DNA of 64,000 nucleotides from Burkholderiales bacterium 70-64 (lineage in GTDB: Bacteria; Pseudomonadota; Gammaproteobacteria; Burkholderiales; Burkholderiaceae_E), in the NCBI GenBank assembly GCA_001898645.1, contig MKUQ01000040.1:1-64000 (forward strand), read 5' to 3'. This document shows positions 37,474 through 48,645 of this stretch, one piece after another. The notes below the pieces were generated by a model. It searched no databases, was not told the origin of the DNA, and saw nothing but the letters and a program-made list of their open reading frames with translations. Each line of letters starts with the position of its first letter. The stretch's first letter is position 1. Position numbers and translations under genes: made by a program.

Positions 37474-38775
37474 ATGCTCTACGACATCCGCGAGGCTCAG
37501 CGAGCGATCCTGACGCCGCTGTCCAGCTGGGCAGACTCGATGAGTCAGCTTTACGCGAGTCCGTACAGTCCGCTCTCCTACATTCCTTTCGCGAACCGCA
37601 TCTCGGCCGGCCTGGAGCTGGTCCACCGCCTCGGCAAGGACTACCACAAGCCCGAGTTCGGGCTGGCCTCGATTCCCGTGCAGCGGCGCACGGTGCCGGT
37701 GGTCGAGCGCGTGGAGATGGCGCTGCCCTTCTGTCGGCTGCTGAAGTTCGAGCGCCAGCTGCCCGAATCGCTGGCGCAGCGGCGCGACGACCCGGCGGTG
37801 CTGGTGTTCGCCCCGCTGTCGGGGCATCACGCCACGCTGCTGCGCGACACGGTGCGCGCGCTGCTGCCCGAGCACGAGGTCTACATCACCGACTGGATCG
37901 ACGCGCGCATGGTGCCGCTGTCGCAGGGCAACTTCCAGCTCGACGACTACGTCGACTACGCGATCCGCTTCATGCGCCACCTGGGGCCGGATGTCCACGT
38001 GCTGTCGGTGTGCCAGCCGACCGTGCCGGTGCTGGGGGCGATCTCGCTGATGTCGACCCTCGGCGACCCGGCGCTGCCGCGCTCGATGACGATGATGGGC
38101 GGCCCCATCGATACGCGCCGCTCGCCGACCGAAGTGAACAACCTCGCCCAGACCCACAGCTTCGAGTGGTTCGAGCGCAACGTGATCTACCGCGTGCCGG
38201 CCCGCTACCCCGGCGCCGGGCGGCGCGTCTATCCGGGCTTCCTGCAGCACACCGGCTTCGTGGCGATGAACGCCGACCGCCACGTGCTGTCGCACTGGGA
38301 GTTCTACCAGAGCCTGGTGCAGGGCGACCTCGAGGACGCCAAGGCGCACCGCCGCTTCTACGACGAGTACAACGCGGTGCTCGACCTGCCCGCGGAGTTC
38401 TACCTCGACACCATCCGCACCGTGTTCCAGGAGTACGCGCTGCCGCAGGGCCGCTGGAACGTGTGGTTCGAGGGCCAGCGCCATCGCATCGTGCCGGCCG
38501 ACATCCGGCGCGTGCCGCTGTTCACCATCGAGGGCGAGCTCGACGACATCTCGGGCCAGGGCCAGACCCGGGCCGCTCACGAGCTGTGCGAGAACCTGCC
38601 CGCGGGCATGCAGCGCCATCTCACCGCGCAGGGAGCCGGCCACTACGGGATCTTCAGCGGCCGGCGCTGGCGCGAGATCATCTATCCCGAGGTGCGCGAG
38701 TTCATCGCCGAGCACCGCCAGCCGGCCAAGGCCCGCCGCCAGGAAGTCCGCCGGAGCCGAACCGAGCCCGCGTGA
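37474..38775 (+). CDS. phaZ: Intracellular poly(3-hydroxybutyrate) depolymerase
   Basis: This 433-residue protein matches the intracellular PhaZ group that uses Cys rather than Ser as nucleophile. The N-terminus [20 protein letters not shown] is typical, Cys180 sits in [13 protein letters not shown], and the Asp and His follow in [14 protein letters not shown] and [13 protein letters not shown]. It breaks down stored PHB granules in the cytoplasm to give 3-hydroxybutyrate units. The last 15 residues are basic. Its stop overlaps the start of the ferredoxin-like gene in GTGA, so the two are translated together. Confidence 0.92.
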   Translation: MLYDIREAQRAILTPLSSWADSMSQLYASPYSPLSYIPFANRISAGLELVHRLGKDYHKPEFGLASIPVQRRTVPVVERVEMALPFCRLLKFERQLPESLAQRRDDPAVLVFAPLSGHHATLLRDTVRALLPEHEVYITDWIDARMVPLSQGNFQLDDYVDYAIRFMRHLGPDVHVLSVCQPTVPVLGAISLMSTLGDPALPRSMTMMGGPIDTRRSPTEVNNLAQTHSFEWFERNVIYRVPARYPGAGRRVYPGFLQHTGFVAMNADRHVLSHWEFYQSLVQGDLEDAKAHRRFYDEYNAVLDLPAEFYLDTIRTVFQEYALPQGRWNVWFEGQRHRIVPADIRRVPLFTIEGELDDISGQGQTRAAHELCENLPAGMQRHLTAQGAGHYGIFSGRRWREIIYPEVREFIAEHRQPAKARRQEVRRSRTEPA

Positions 38776-39278
38776 GCCCCGCCGACACGATCGATGACGC
38801 CCCGCTGCCGCCGCAGATGCTCGGCGGCAGCGCCGAGCCGCGGCGTATCGCCCGGATCGACCCGGCCCTGTGCATCGGCTGCACCCGCTGCATCCAGGCC
38901 TGCCCGGTCGACGCCATCATCGGCGCGGCGCGGCGCATGCACACGGTGATCGGCGACTCGTGCATCGGCTGCGAGCTGTGCACGGCGCCGTGTCCGGTCG
39001 ACTGCATCGCGATGTCCATCGTCGAGCCGGCACGGCCGTGGACCGACGAGGACGCGCGCAGCGCGCGTGCGCGTCACGCGGCGCGCCGCATCCGGCTGGC
39101 GCGCCGGCGCGCCGAGGCCGCGGGCGAAGCGCCGCGGGCGGAGCGCAGCCGTGGCGCCGGCGACGCCGCGCCGCAGGATCCGGCGGCGCAGCGCAAGCGC
39201 GAGATCATCGCCGCGGCGATCCGCCGGGCGCGCGAGCGCGCGGCCAGCTGCGGCGGCAACGAGGGAGGCCGGCGTTGA
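38772..39278 (+). CDS. rsxB: RsxB/RnfB-like 2x[4Fe-4S] ferredoxin-domain protein
   Basis: This 168-residue protein has [53 protein letters not shown], the two-cluster domain of RnfB/RsxB. Unlike full RnfB it lacks the N-terminal membrane helix and extra Cys domain, and no rsxA/C/D/G/E genes are present. This short form next to nth is common in Burkholderiales. GTG 38772 overlaps the phaZ stop. The C-terminal half is Arg/Ala-rich and probably helical. Its role as a free electron carrier is inferred. Confidence 0.8.
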   Translation: MSPADTIDDAPLPPQMLGGSAEPRRIARIDPALCIGCTRCIQACPVDAIIGAARRMHTVIGDSCIGCELCTAPCPVDCIAMSIVEPARPWTDEDARSARARHAARRIRLARRRAEAAGEAPRAERSRGAGDAAPQDPAAQRKREIIAAAIRRARERAASCGGNEGGRR

Positions 39279-39931
39279 ACCCGGCGCGGCGCGAGGAGAT
39301 CTTCGCCCGCCTGCAGGCGCTCAACCCCCATCCGGCCAGCGAGCTGAAGTTCCGCACGCCGTTCGAGCTGCTGGTCGCGGTGATCCTGTCGGCGCAGGCG
39401 ACCGATCGCAGCGTGAACCTGGCGACGCGCGAGCTGTTCCGCGTCGCCGACACCCCGGCCCGGATGGCCGCGCTCGGCGTCGAGGGGCTGAGCAACTACA
39501 TCCGCACCATCGGGCTGTATCGCGCCAAGGCGAAGTACATCCAGGAGACCTGCCGCATCCTGCTGGACGAGCACGGCGGCGAGGTGCCGCGCGATCGCGA
39601 GGCGCTCGAGCGGCTGCCCGGGGTCGGGCGCAAGACCGCCAACGTGGTGCTCAACGGGGCGTTCGGCGAGCCCACCATCGCCGTGGACACGCACGTGTTC
39701 CGGGTGGCCAACCGCACCGGCATCGCGCCCGGCCGCACGCCGGCGGAAGTCGAGCAGCGCCTGCTGCGGCGGGTGCCGGCGCCCTACCTGCACGACGCTC
39801 ATCACTGGCTGATCCTGCACGGGCGCTACATATGCAAGGCGCGCGTTCCCGAGTGCTGGCGATGCCCCATCGCGGATCTGTGCGACTATCGGCACAAGAC
39901 TCCGGCGCCGCCGCAAACGGCCCGCACCTGA
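39275..39931 (+). CDS. nth: Endonuclease III (base-excision repair glycosylase/AP lyase)
   Basis: This 218-residue enzyme has the helix-hairpin-helix [16 protein letters not shown] with the catalytic Lys, then the catalytic Asp in [10 protein letters not shown]. The 4Fe-4S loop [17 protein letters not shown] has the exact C-x6-C-x2-C-x5-C spacing. It removes oxidised pyrimidines from DNA. It starts at TTG 39275, after GAGGGAGGCC, and overlaps the preceding stop (TTGA), so it is translationally coupled to the ferredoxin. Length is normal. Confidence 0.95.
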   Translation: MNPARREEIFARLQALNPHPASELKFRTPFELLVAVILSAQATDRSVNLATRELFRVADTPARMAALGVEGLSNYIRTIGLYRAKAKYIQETCRILLDEHGGEVPRDREALERLPGVGRKTANVVLNGAFGEPTIAVDTHVFRVANRTGIAPGRTPAEVEQRLLRRVPAPYLHDAHHWLILHGRYICKARVPECWRCPIADLCDYRHKTPAPPQTART

Positions 39932-39982
39932 GGCCGGTCCGGCGGCGACGCCGGACGCGCCGCAATCCCCAGCGAACCCGCG

Positions 39983-40417
39983 ATGTTCGATCCCTCCCGC
40001 GCCGACGTGCGGCGCTTCTTCTGCGAGACCTGGCGCAAGCATCGCGAGCGCATCCCGCTCGAGCCGCTCGAGGCGCTGGCGCTCGACTGGATCGTCGAGC
40101 ACCCCGAGTACCACGGCCTGCTCGCCGCGCCCGAGGAAGCGATCGCCGCGGACTACGCCGTCGAGTCGGGACGCACCAATCCGTTCCTGCATCTGTCCAT
40201 GCACCTGGCAGTAGCCGAGCAGCTCCAGATCGACCAGCCCCCGGGCATCCGCGACGCCTGGCAGCGCCTGCTGCGGCGCACCGGCTCGCCCCACGAGGCG
40301 GCGCACGCGGTGATGGACTGCCTGGCGGAAGTGATCTGGCGCGCCCAGCGCGACGGCACCGCGCCCGACGGCGCGGCCTACCTCGAGTGCCTGGCGCGGC
40401 GCGCCTCGGGACGCTAG
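39983..40417 (+). CDS. DUF1841 family protein
   Basis: This 144-residue soluble protein has the family's N-terminal MFDPSRADVRRFFCETWRKHRE and central NPFLHLSMHLAVAEQLQIDQPPGIR. DUF1841 proteins are small, conserved in beta- and gammaproteobacteria, and usually lie beside nth, as here. No enzymatic motif is visible; the conserved His residues in HLSMHLAV could bind metal. It is 51 bases after nth and probably in the same transcript. Its function is unknown. Confidence 0.88.
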   Translation: MFDPSRADVRRFFCETWRKHRERIPLEPLEALALDWIVEHPEYHGLLAAPEEAIAADYAVESGRTNPFLHLSMHLAVAEQLQIDQPPGIRDAWQRLLRRTGSPHEAAHAVMDCLAEVIWRAQRDGTAPDGAAYLECLARRASGR

Positions 40418-40418
40418 G

Positions 40419-40463
40419 AGTCCGCCGGAGGCCGTCGGAGCCGAATCGAGCCCGCGTGAACCC
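40419..40463 (+). repeat. Short dispersed repeat, related to 38746-38780
   Basis: The stretch contains AGTCCGCCGGAG and then GGAGCCGAATCGAGCCCGCG. Nearly the same bases occur at 38746-38780, where they encode the PhaZ C-terminus, and a shorter relative follows the pit stop at 42228-42252. All three start at or near stop codons. Confidence 0.4.
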
Positions 40464-40465
40464 AG

Positions 40466-40490
40466 GGCCGGGCTGAACGGCCGCGCTTTT
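40466..40490 (+). terminator. Weak intrinsic terminator after DUF1841
   Basis: GGCCG (40466-40470) pairs with CGGCC (40478-40482) around a 7-base loop; GCGC and TTTT follow. The stem is short, so efficiency may be modest. It separates the nth group from the phosphate-transport pair. Confidence 0.4.
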
Positions 40491-40585
40491 CTGTTACGCT
40501 TCGCACCGACATTTCGCCGGCACGTCATCCGCCCGCCCCCATCACCCGCCCGCTGCCCCCGCTGCCACCCGCGCAGGAACGCCGC

Positions 40586-41221
40586 ATGTTCGGACGCCTG
40601 ATGCCCCGAGAGGGCAACTTCTTCGAGCTGTTCAACCAGCACGCCGATTGCATCGTCGAGGGCAGCCGCTCGCTGGCGGCGCTGATGAACAATTACGGCG
40701 ACGTGGCGGCGCGGCGGCGCCACATCGACGCCATCGACCGCTCCGAGAAGGACGCCGACAAGGTCACGCACGAGACGGTCACGCTGCTGCACAAGACCTT
40801 CATCACGCCCTTCGATCGCGACGACATCCACAAGCTGATCACGCACATGGACGACATCCTGGACCTGATCCAGGACGTCGCCGAGTCGGCGATGCTGTAC
40901 GACCTGCAGCGCATCTCGACCGAGGCGCAGCAGCTGGCCGAGCTCAACGAGATGTGCTGCGACCGCGTCAAGGCTTCGGTGAACCTGCTCGACAGCATGG
41001 AGAACGCCGAGACGATCCTGAAGATCTGCACCGAGATCGACCGCCTCGAGTCCGATGCCGACCGGGTCATGCGCTCGGCGATGTCCAAGCTGTTCCGCGA
41101 CGAGGACGACGTGCGCCAGCTGATCAAGCTCAAGGCGATCTACGAGCTGCTCGAGGCGGTCTCCGACAAGTGCGAGGACGTCGCCAACATCATCGAGGGC
41201 GTGGTTCTCGAGAACGCATGA
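40586..41221 (+). CDS. DUF47 (PhoU-like) Pit accessory protein
   Basis: This 211-residue all-helical protein matches the DUF47 family: NFFELFNQHADCIVEGSRSLAALM near the N-terminus, IDRSEKDADKVTHETVTLLHKTFITPFDRDDIHKLITHMDDILD in the middle, and EIDRLESDADRVMRSAMSKLFR later. DUF47 proteins bind metals through conserved Glu/Asp clusters and control the partner Pit transporter. The stop overlaps the pit ATG by four bases, as is usual for this pair. Confidence 0.92.
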   Translation: MFGRLMPREGNFFELFNQHADCIVEGSRSLAALMNNYGDVAARRRHIDAIDRSEKDADKVTHETVTLLHKTFITPFDRDDIHKLITHMDDILDLIQDVAESAMLYDLQRISTEAQQLAELNEMCCDRVKASVNLLDSMENAETILKICTEIDRLESDADRVMRSAMSKLFRDEDDVRQLIKLKAIYELLEAVSDKCEDVANIIEGVVLENA

Positions 41222-42228
41222 CCGCGCTGCAGATCAGCTTCTCGGTCGTGGTCCTGCTCGTGGCGCTGTCGCTGGCGTTCGATTTCATGAACGGCTTCCA
41301 CGACGCGGCGAACTCGATCGCCACCATCGTCTCGACCGGCGTGCTCAAGCCCTACCAGGCAGTGGTCTGGGCGGCATTCTTCAACTTCCTGGCGCTGTTC
41401 TTCTTCGAGCTGCGGGTGGCGGCCACCGTCGGCAAGGGCATCGTCGATCCGGCCGTCGTCGACCACGTGGTGATCTTCGGCGCGGTGCTGGGCGCGCTCG
41501 TCTGGAACATCGTCACCTGGTGGATCGGCATCCCGTCGAGCTCCTCGCACGCGCTGATCGGGGGGCTGATCGGCGCCACCATCGCCAAGGCGGGCAGCGG
41601 CTCGCTGCTGGCCGCCGGCATCGTCAAGGTGGCGCTGTTCATCGTGATCTCGCCGCTGCTCGGCTTCGTGCTCGGCTCGGCACTGATGCTGGGCGTGTCG
41701 TGGCTGTTCTTCCGCTCCACGCCGCGCAGCACCGACCGCTGGTTCCGCCGCCTGCAACTGCTGTCCTCGGCGCTGTACAGCCTGGGCCACGGCAGCAACG
41801 ACGCGCAGAAGACCATGGGCATCATCTGGCTGCTGCTGATCGCCGCCGGCATGAGCAGCACCCACGAGACGCATCCGCCCTACTGGGTGATCATGGCATG
41901 CTATCTGGCGATCGGCCTGGGCACGCTGTTCGGCGGGTGGCGCATCGTCAAGACCATGGGCCAGAAGATCACCAAGCTCAAGCCGGTCGGCGGCTTCTGC
42001 GCCGAGGCGGGCGGCGCGCTGACGCTGTTCGTCGCCTCGGGGTTCGGCATCCCGGTGTCGACCACCCACACCATCACCGGGGCGATCGTCGGCGTGGGCT
42101 CGTCGCAGAAGTTCTCCGCCGTGCGCTGGGGCCTGGCCGGCAGCATCGTCTGGGCATGGGTGCTCACCATCCCGGCCTCGGCGCTGATGGCGGCCATCGG
42201 CTGGTGGATCGGCAGCAAGTTTCTGTAG
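41218..42228 (+). CDS. pit: Low-affinity inorganic phosphate transporter (PiT family)
   Basis: This 336-residue membrane protein has about ten helices and both PiT signature repeats: SLAFDFMNGFHDAANSIATIVSTGVL near the N-terminus, and SALYSLGHGSNDAQKTMGII in the second half. GIPSSSSHALIGGLIGA and GIPVSTTHTITGAIVGVG are the paired Ser/Thr-rich loops. It imports metal-phosphate complexes with protons. It is shorter than E. coli PitA, as in the Pit/DUF47 subgroup. Confidence 0.93.
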   Translation: MTALQISFSVVVLLVALSLAFDFMNGFHDAANSIATIVSTGVLKPYQAVVWAAFFNFLALFFFELRVAATVGKGIVDPAVVDHVVIFGAVLGALVWNIVTWWIGIPSSSSHALIGGLIGATIAKAGSGSLLAAGIVKVALFIVISPLLGFVLGSALMLGVSWLFFRSTPRSTDRWFRRLQLLSSALYSLGHGSNDAQKTMGIIWLLLIAAGMSSTHETHPPYWVIMACYLAIGLGTLFGGWRIVKTMGQKITKLKPVGGFCAEAGGALTLFVASGFGIPVSTTHTITGAIVGVGSSQKFSAVRWGLAGSIVWAWVLTIPASALMAAIGWWIGSKFL

Positions 42229-42241
42229 GAGTCGGTCGGAG

Positions 42242-42937
42242 TTGGATCAAGGGCAAGCGGGCCGGCAGCTCTGGCTCGAACTGCCGCCGATGTCGGCGCA
42301 GGCGCCGCGGCGGCTGCTCGTGTTCCTGCACGGCGCAGGATCGTGCGTCGAGGCGTTCGTGCCGATCGCCATCGCCTGGCAGCTGAAGTTCCCGGGCGCC
42401 ACCGCGGTCATCCTCGAAGCGCTGCGCGAGGGAACACTGCGCCAGGGCAAGGAGTGGTTCGACGGTCGCGGCGTGGCGCTCGATCGCCTGCCGCGCCTCG
42501 AGGCCGCGCGTGCGGTAGTGGCGCAGCGCCTGGCGGCACTGCAGCGCGCCACCGGCCTGGACGGCGCGCGCACGATCATCGTCGGCTTCTCGCAGGGCGC
42601 CACGCTGGCGCTCGAGCTGGCGCGCTCGCAGCCCGCTCCGGCGGCGATCGTGGTGTCCTACGCGGGCCAGCTCGGACGTCCCATCGGCCCCGGCGAGCGC
42701 GTCACGCCCACCATCCACCTGCTGCACGGCGAGTTCGACAGCGTGGTGCCGGCGGCGCACGCGCAGCGCGCCTATCGCGGCCTGCTGCAGGCCGGCGCCG
42801 ACGTCACGCTCGACATCGCGGCCGACGAGGCGCACTCCATCGGCCAGGCGATGATCAACCTGGGCACCTGGCGCGTGCTGCGCACGCTGTTTCGCGGGCG
42901 CACCCGGCGCGCCCGCGGCGGATCGACCCTGCACTGA
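42242..42937 (+). CDS. Alpha/beta hydrolase, phospholipase/carboxylesterase family
   Basis: This 231-residue protein has the esterase plan: RRLLVFLHGAGSCVEAF (oxyanion-side motif), the nucleophile in IIVGFSQGATLALEL, the Asp in LLHGEFDSVVPAAH and the His in ADEAHSIGQAMI. It should hydrolyse small carboxylic esters or thioesters in the cytosol. TTG 42242 is taken as start after GGTCGGAG; ATG 42290 would remove 16 residues but still keep the domain. It lies 13 bases after pit, probably in the same transcript, and a strong inverted repeat starts at its stop codon. Confidence 0.8.
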   Translation: MDQGQAGRQLWLELPPMSAQAPRRLLVFLHGAGSCVEAFVPIAIAWQLKFPGATAVILEALREGTLRQGKEWFDGRGVALDRLPRLEAARAVVAQRLAALQRATGLDGARTIIVGFSQGATLALELARSQPAPAAIVVSYAGQLGRPIGPGERVTPTIHLLHGEFDSVVPAAHAQRAYRGLLQAGADVTLDIAADEAHSIGQAMINLGTWRVLRTLFRGRTRRARGGSTLH

Positions 42938-42975
42938 GAACGTGTGAGGGAATCTACGATTCCTTCACACGTTCT
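42937..42975. repeat. 18-bp inverted repeat overlapping the thiolase promoter
   Basis: AGAACGTGTGAGGGAATC (42937-42954) and GATTCCTTCACACGTTCT (42958-42975) are reverse complements with one mismatch, separated by TAC. The right arm contains the -35 of the thiolase promoter. There is no T-tract after the stem on either strand, so an operator is at least as likely as a terminator. Confidence 0.7.
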
Positions 42976-42991
42976 GAGGCCCCGCTAGAAT
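42964..42991 (+). promoter_or_regulatory. Sigma-70-like promoter of the thiolase gene
   Basis: TTCACA (42964-42969) and TAGAAT (42986-42991) are separated by 16 bases, and the thiolase ATG lies 49 bases downstream of the -10. Both hexamers match consensus at five of six positions. Confidence 0.55.
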
Positions 42992-43040
42992 TGGGGGCGC
43001 GCCGCGGCATGCCCCACCCCGAAAACCAGGAGGATCTGCC

Positions 43041-44225
43041 ATGAATCGTGAAGTCGTCATCGTCAGTGGAGTGCGTACCGCGGTCGGGACGTTCGGCGGC
43101 AGCCTGAAGGACCACACGCCGACACAGCTGGCCGCGATGGTGGTCCGCGAGGCCGCCGCGCGCGCCGGCGTGGGCCCCGCCGACGTGCACCACGTGGTGT
43201 TCGGGCACGTGATCAACACCGAGCCGCGCGACATGTACCTGGCGCGCGTGGCCGCGCTCGAGGGCGGCCTGTCGCAGGACGTCCCGGCGCTCACCGTCAA
43301 CCGGCTGTGCGGCTCGGGCATGCAGGCGATCGTGTCGGCGGCCCAGGCCATCCTGCTCGGCGACGCCGACGTGGCGCTGGCCGGCGGCGCCGAGGTGATG
43401 AGCCGCGGCCCCTACTCCATGCCCGCGGCGCGCTGGGGCGCGCGCATGGGCGACGCCAGGGTGCTCGACATGATGACCGGCGCCCTGCACGACCCGTTCC
43501 AGAACATCCACATGGGCGTCACCGCCGAGAACGTCGCGAAGAAATGGAGCATCTCGCGCGAGGACCAGGACGCGCTGGCCCTCGAGAGCCACCGGCGCGC
43601 CTCGGTGGCCACGCAGGAAGGCCGCTTCGCCTCGCAGATCCTCCCCATCGAGCTGAAGTCGCGCAAGGGCACGGTGAGCTTCGCGGCCGACGAGCACATC
43701 CGGCACGACGCGACGATCGAGGACATGCGCAAGCTCAAGCCGGCGTTCGTGAAGGAGGACGGCACCGTCACGCCGGGCAACGCATCGGGCATCAACGACG
43801 GCGCGGCCGCGCTGGTGCTGATGGAGCGGCGCACCTCCGAGGCGCGCGGCGCCAAGGCGCTGGCCCGGCTGGTGTCGTACGCCCACGCGGGGGTCGATCC
43901 GGCCTACATGGGGATCGGGCCGGTGCCGGCCAGCCGCAAGGCGCTCGAGAAGGCGGGCCTGAAGGCGCACCAGCTCGACCTCATCGAGGCCAACGAGGCC
44001 TTCGCCGCGCAGGCGCTCGCGGTCACGCGCCAGCTCGAGCTCGATCCGGCCAAGGTCAACCCGAACGGCTCGGGCATCTCGATCGGGCACCCGGTGGGAG
44101 CCACCGGCGCGCTGATCACGGTCAAGGCGATCCACGAGCTGCAGCGCACCGGCGGCCGCCATGCGCTGGTCACCATGTGCATCGGCGGCGGCCAGGGCAT
44201 CGCGGCGGTGTTCGAGCGCCTGTGA
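43041..44225 (+). CDS. Acetyl-CoA acetyltransferase (thiolase)
   Basis: This 394-residue protein is a biosynthetic/degradative thiolase with the full triad: Cys90 in NRLCGSGMQA, His350 in IGHPVGATGA and Cys380 in MCIGGGQG. NEAFAAQALAV carries the conserved Asn-Glu. It joins or cleaves acetoacetyl-CoA-type thioesters and may feed PHB synthesis or finish beta-oxidation. CAGGAGGATCTGCC gives a strong ribosome site. It stands alone behind its own promoter and inverted repeat, so its regulation is probably separate from its neighbours. Confidence 0.93.
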   Translation: MNREVVIVSGVRTAVGTFGGSLKDHTPTQLAAMVVREAAARAGVGPADVHHVVFGHVINTEPRDMYLARVAALEGGLSQDVPALTVNRLCGSGMQAIVSAAQAILLGDADVALAGGAEVMSRGPYSMPAARWGARMGDARVLDMMTGALHDPFQNIHMGVTAENVAKKWSISREDQDALALESHRRASVATQEGRFASQILPIELKSRKGTVSFAADEHIRHDATIEDMRKLKPAFVKEDGTVTPGNASGINDGAAALVLMERRTSEARGAKALARLVSYAHAGVDPAYMGIGPVPASRKALEKAGLKAHQLDLIEANEAFAAQALAVTRQLELDPAKVNPNGSGISIGHPVGATGALITVKAIHELQRTGGRHALVTMCIGGGQGIAAVFERL

Positions 44226-44300
44226 AGGCAGGCGCGCCGGCCGCGCCCGCAGCCGGCGCTCGGAACGAGTAAAGGAATCGCGGCGAGCCGCCCGGGGTCT

Positions 44301-45593
44301 TCAGGCCGGCACGGTACCGCGCCGGGCCAGCGGCTGCTGCTCGATCGGCGCGTGCACCAGCGCCGCGAACAGGCCGAAGGCGATGACCATGGCCCAGGCG
44401 TAGTCGTAGTTGCCGAAGGTGTCGTAGAAGCGCCCGCCCAGCCAGGCACCCAGGAAGCTGCCGATCTGGTGGCCGAAGAACACCACGCCGCCGAGCAGGC
44501 CGAGGTACTGCACGCCCCAGCGCTGGCCGACCAGGGCGTTGGTCAGCGGCACCGTGGACAGCCACAGGAAGCCGATCGCCGCGCTGAACACGTAGACCGA
44601 GGCGGTGCTCAGCGGCACCAGCAGGAACAGACCGATGACGATCGAGCGCAGCACGTAGATCGCCGCCAGCAGCCACTTGCGCGACAGCTTCTGGCCCAGC
44701 ACGCCGGACAGGAACGCGCCGGCGACGTTGAACAGGCCGATCAGCGCCACGGCGGTGGCGCCGACGTTGGCCGACATGCCCTTGTCGATCAGGTAGGCCG
44801 GCAGGTGCAGGGCGATGAACACGATCTGCAGGCCGCAGACGAAGTAGCCCCAGAACAGCAGGTGGAAGCTGCGGTCGCCGAGGGCGCCGCGCAGCGCATC
44901 GCCCAGGTGCACCGCGCCGCCGCGGGCGGCGGCCGCGCCGTCGCCGCGCAGCCCGAGGGCGAACAGCAGGATGGCCGCCACGATGGCCGCGTGCACCAGC
45001 AGCGCGGCCTGCCAGCCGATGCCCGCGATCAGCACACCGGCCAGGGGCAGGAACAGGAACTGGCCGAAGGAGCCGGCGGCCACGCCCACGCCGAAGGCCA
45101 GGCTGCGTTTCTCGGCCGGCACCATGCGCCCCAGCGTGGCCAGCACGATGCCGAAGCTGGTGCCGCCGATGGCCACGCCCATCACCAGGCCCGCCGACAG
45201 CGTGAGGGCGAGCCCGCTGTCGGCCCAGGCCATGCCGAGGAAGCCGAGCACGTAGAGCACGGCGCCCAGCAGCAGCGTGCGCATGGCACCGTACTTGTCG
45301 GCCATGGCGCCGAGGAACGAGCCGCCGATGCCCCACACCAGGTTCTGCAGCGCGATGGCCAGCGAGAAGGTCTCGCGCGACCAGCCGCGCGCCTGCGTCA
45401 TCTCGGGCAGGAACAGCCCGAACGAGGAGCGCGCGCCGGTCGACAGCAGCAGGATCGCGCAGCCGAAGAGCAGCACCGGCAGCCAGGCCGGCTGTTCGTG
45501 CGCCGCCTCGCCCGTCGGCACGGCATCGCCCGTCGGCATGGTCTCGCCCGTCGGCATGGTCTCGTCCATTGCTACGGCCTCTCCGCCCGTCAT
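44301..45593 (-). CDS. MFS transporter with Pro-Thr-Gly N-terminal repeats
   Basis: This 430-residue carrier has twelve membrane helices and MFS loop motifs (GSFLGAMADKYGAMRTLLLGA after the second helix). It resembles the oxalate/formate and monocarboxylate MFS branch (SSFGLFLPEMTQARGWSRETFSLAIALQNLVWGIGG). The N-terminal 30 residues contain three copies of a six-residue (M/V)PTG(E/D)x unit encoded by an 18-base tandem repeat. It follows hemL on the - strand by 11 bases. A carboxylate substrate is inferred. Confidence 0.82.
   Translation of the reverse strand: MTGGEAVAMDETMPTGETMPTGDAVPTGEAAHEQPAWLPVLLFGCAILLLSTGARSSFGLFLPEMTQARGWSRETFSLAIALQNLVWGIGGSFLGAMADKYGAMRTLLLGAVLYVLGFLGMAWADSGLALTLSAGLVMGVAIGGTSFGIVLATLGRMVPAEKRSLAFGVGVAAGSFGQFLFLPLAGVLIAGIGWQAALLVHAAIVAAILLFALGLRGDGAAAARGGAVHLGDALRGALGDRSFHLLFWGYFVCGLQIVFIALHLPAYLIDKGMSANVGATAVALIGLFNVAGAFLSGVLGQKLSRKWLLAAIYVLRSIVIGLFLLVPLSTASVYVFSAAIGFLWLSTVPLTNALVGQRWGVQYLGLLGGVVFFGHQIGSFLGAWLGGRFYDTFGNYDYAWAMVIAFGLFAALVHAPIEQQPLARRGTVPA
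45508..45561 (-). repeat. 18-bp tandem repeat (three copies) inside the MFS gene
   Basis: Three 18-base units start at 45508, 45526 and 45544. The second and third are identical on the + strand (TCGCCCGTCGGCATGGTC); the first differs at the 3' end. They encode (M/V)PTG repeats in the cytosolic N-terminus, so copy number can change without a frameshift. Confidence 0.85.
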
Positions 45594-45604
45594 GACCTGG
45601 CCCC

Positions 45605-46885
<1,281 letters not shown>

Positions 46886-46995
46886 GGGACGGGAGGGCTC
46901 CGGAAGGCGGCTGGAACCCCGAAGTCTACTGGAAGCCCCGTCGCGGTGCGGCAGGGCCTTGCCCGCTCCAGGGCCTGCTCACCCTGCGATCGTCC

Positions 46996-48627
<1,632 letters not shown>

Positions 48628-48645
48628 GGTCTCCTCCTCCGCGTC

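Noticed and set aside
38772-39278. A full Rnf/Rsx membrane complex
   Set aside because: Only the ferredoxin-domain subunit is present, with no membrane helix and no partner genes.
45508-45561. The three direct repeats as a CRISPR array
   Set aside because: Units are adjacent with no spacers and keep the reading frame of the MFS gene.
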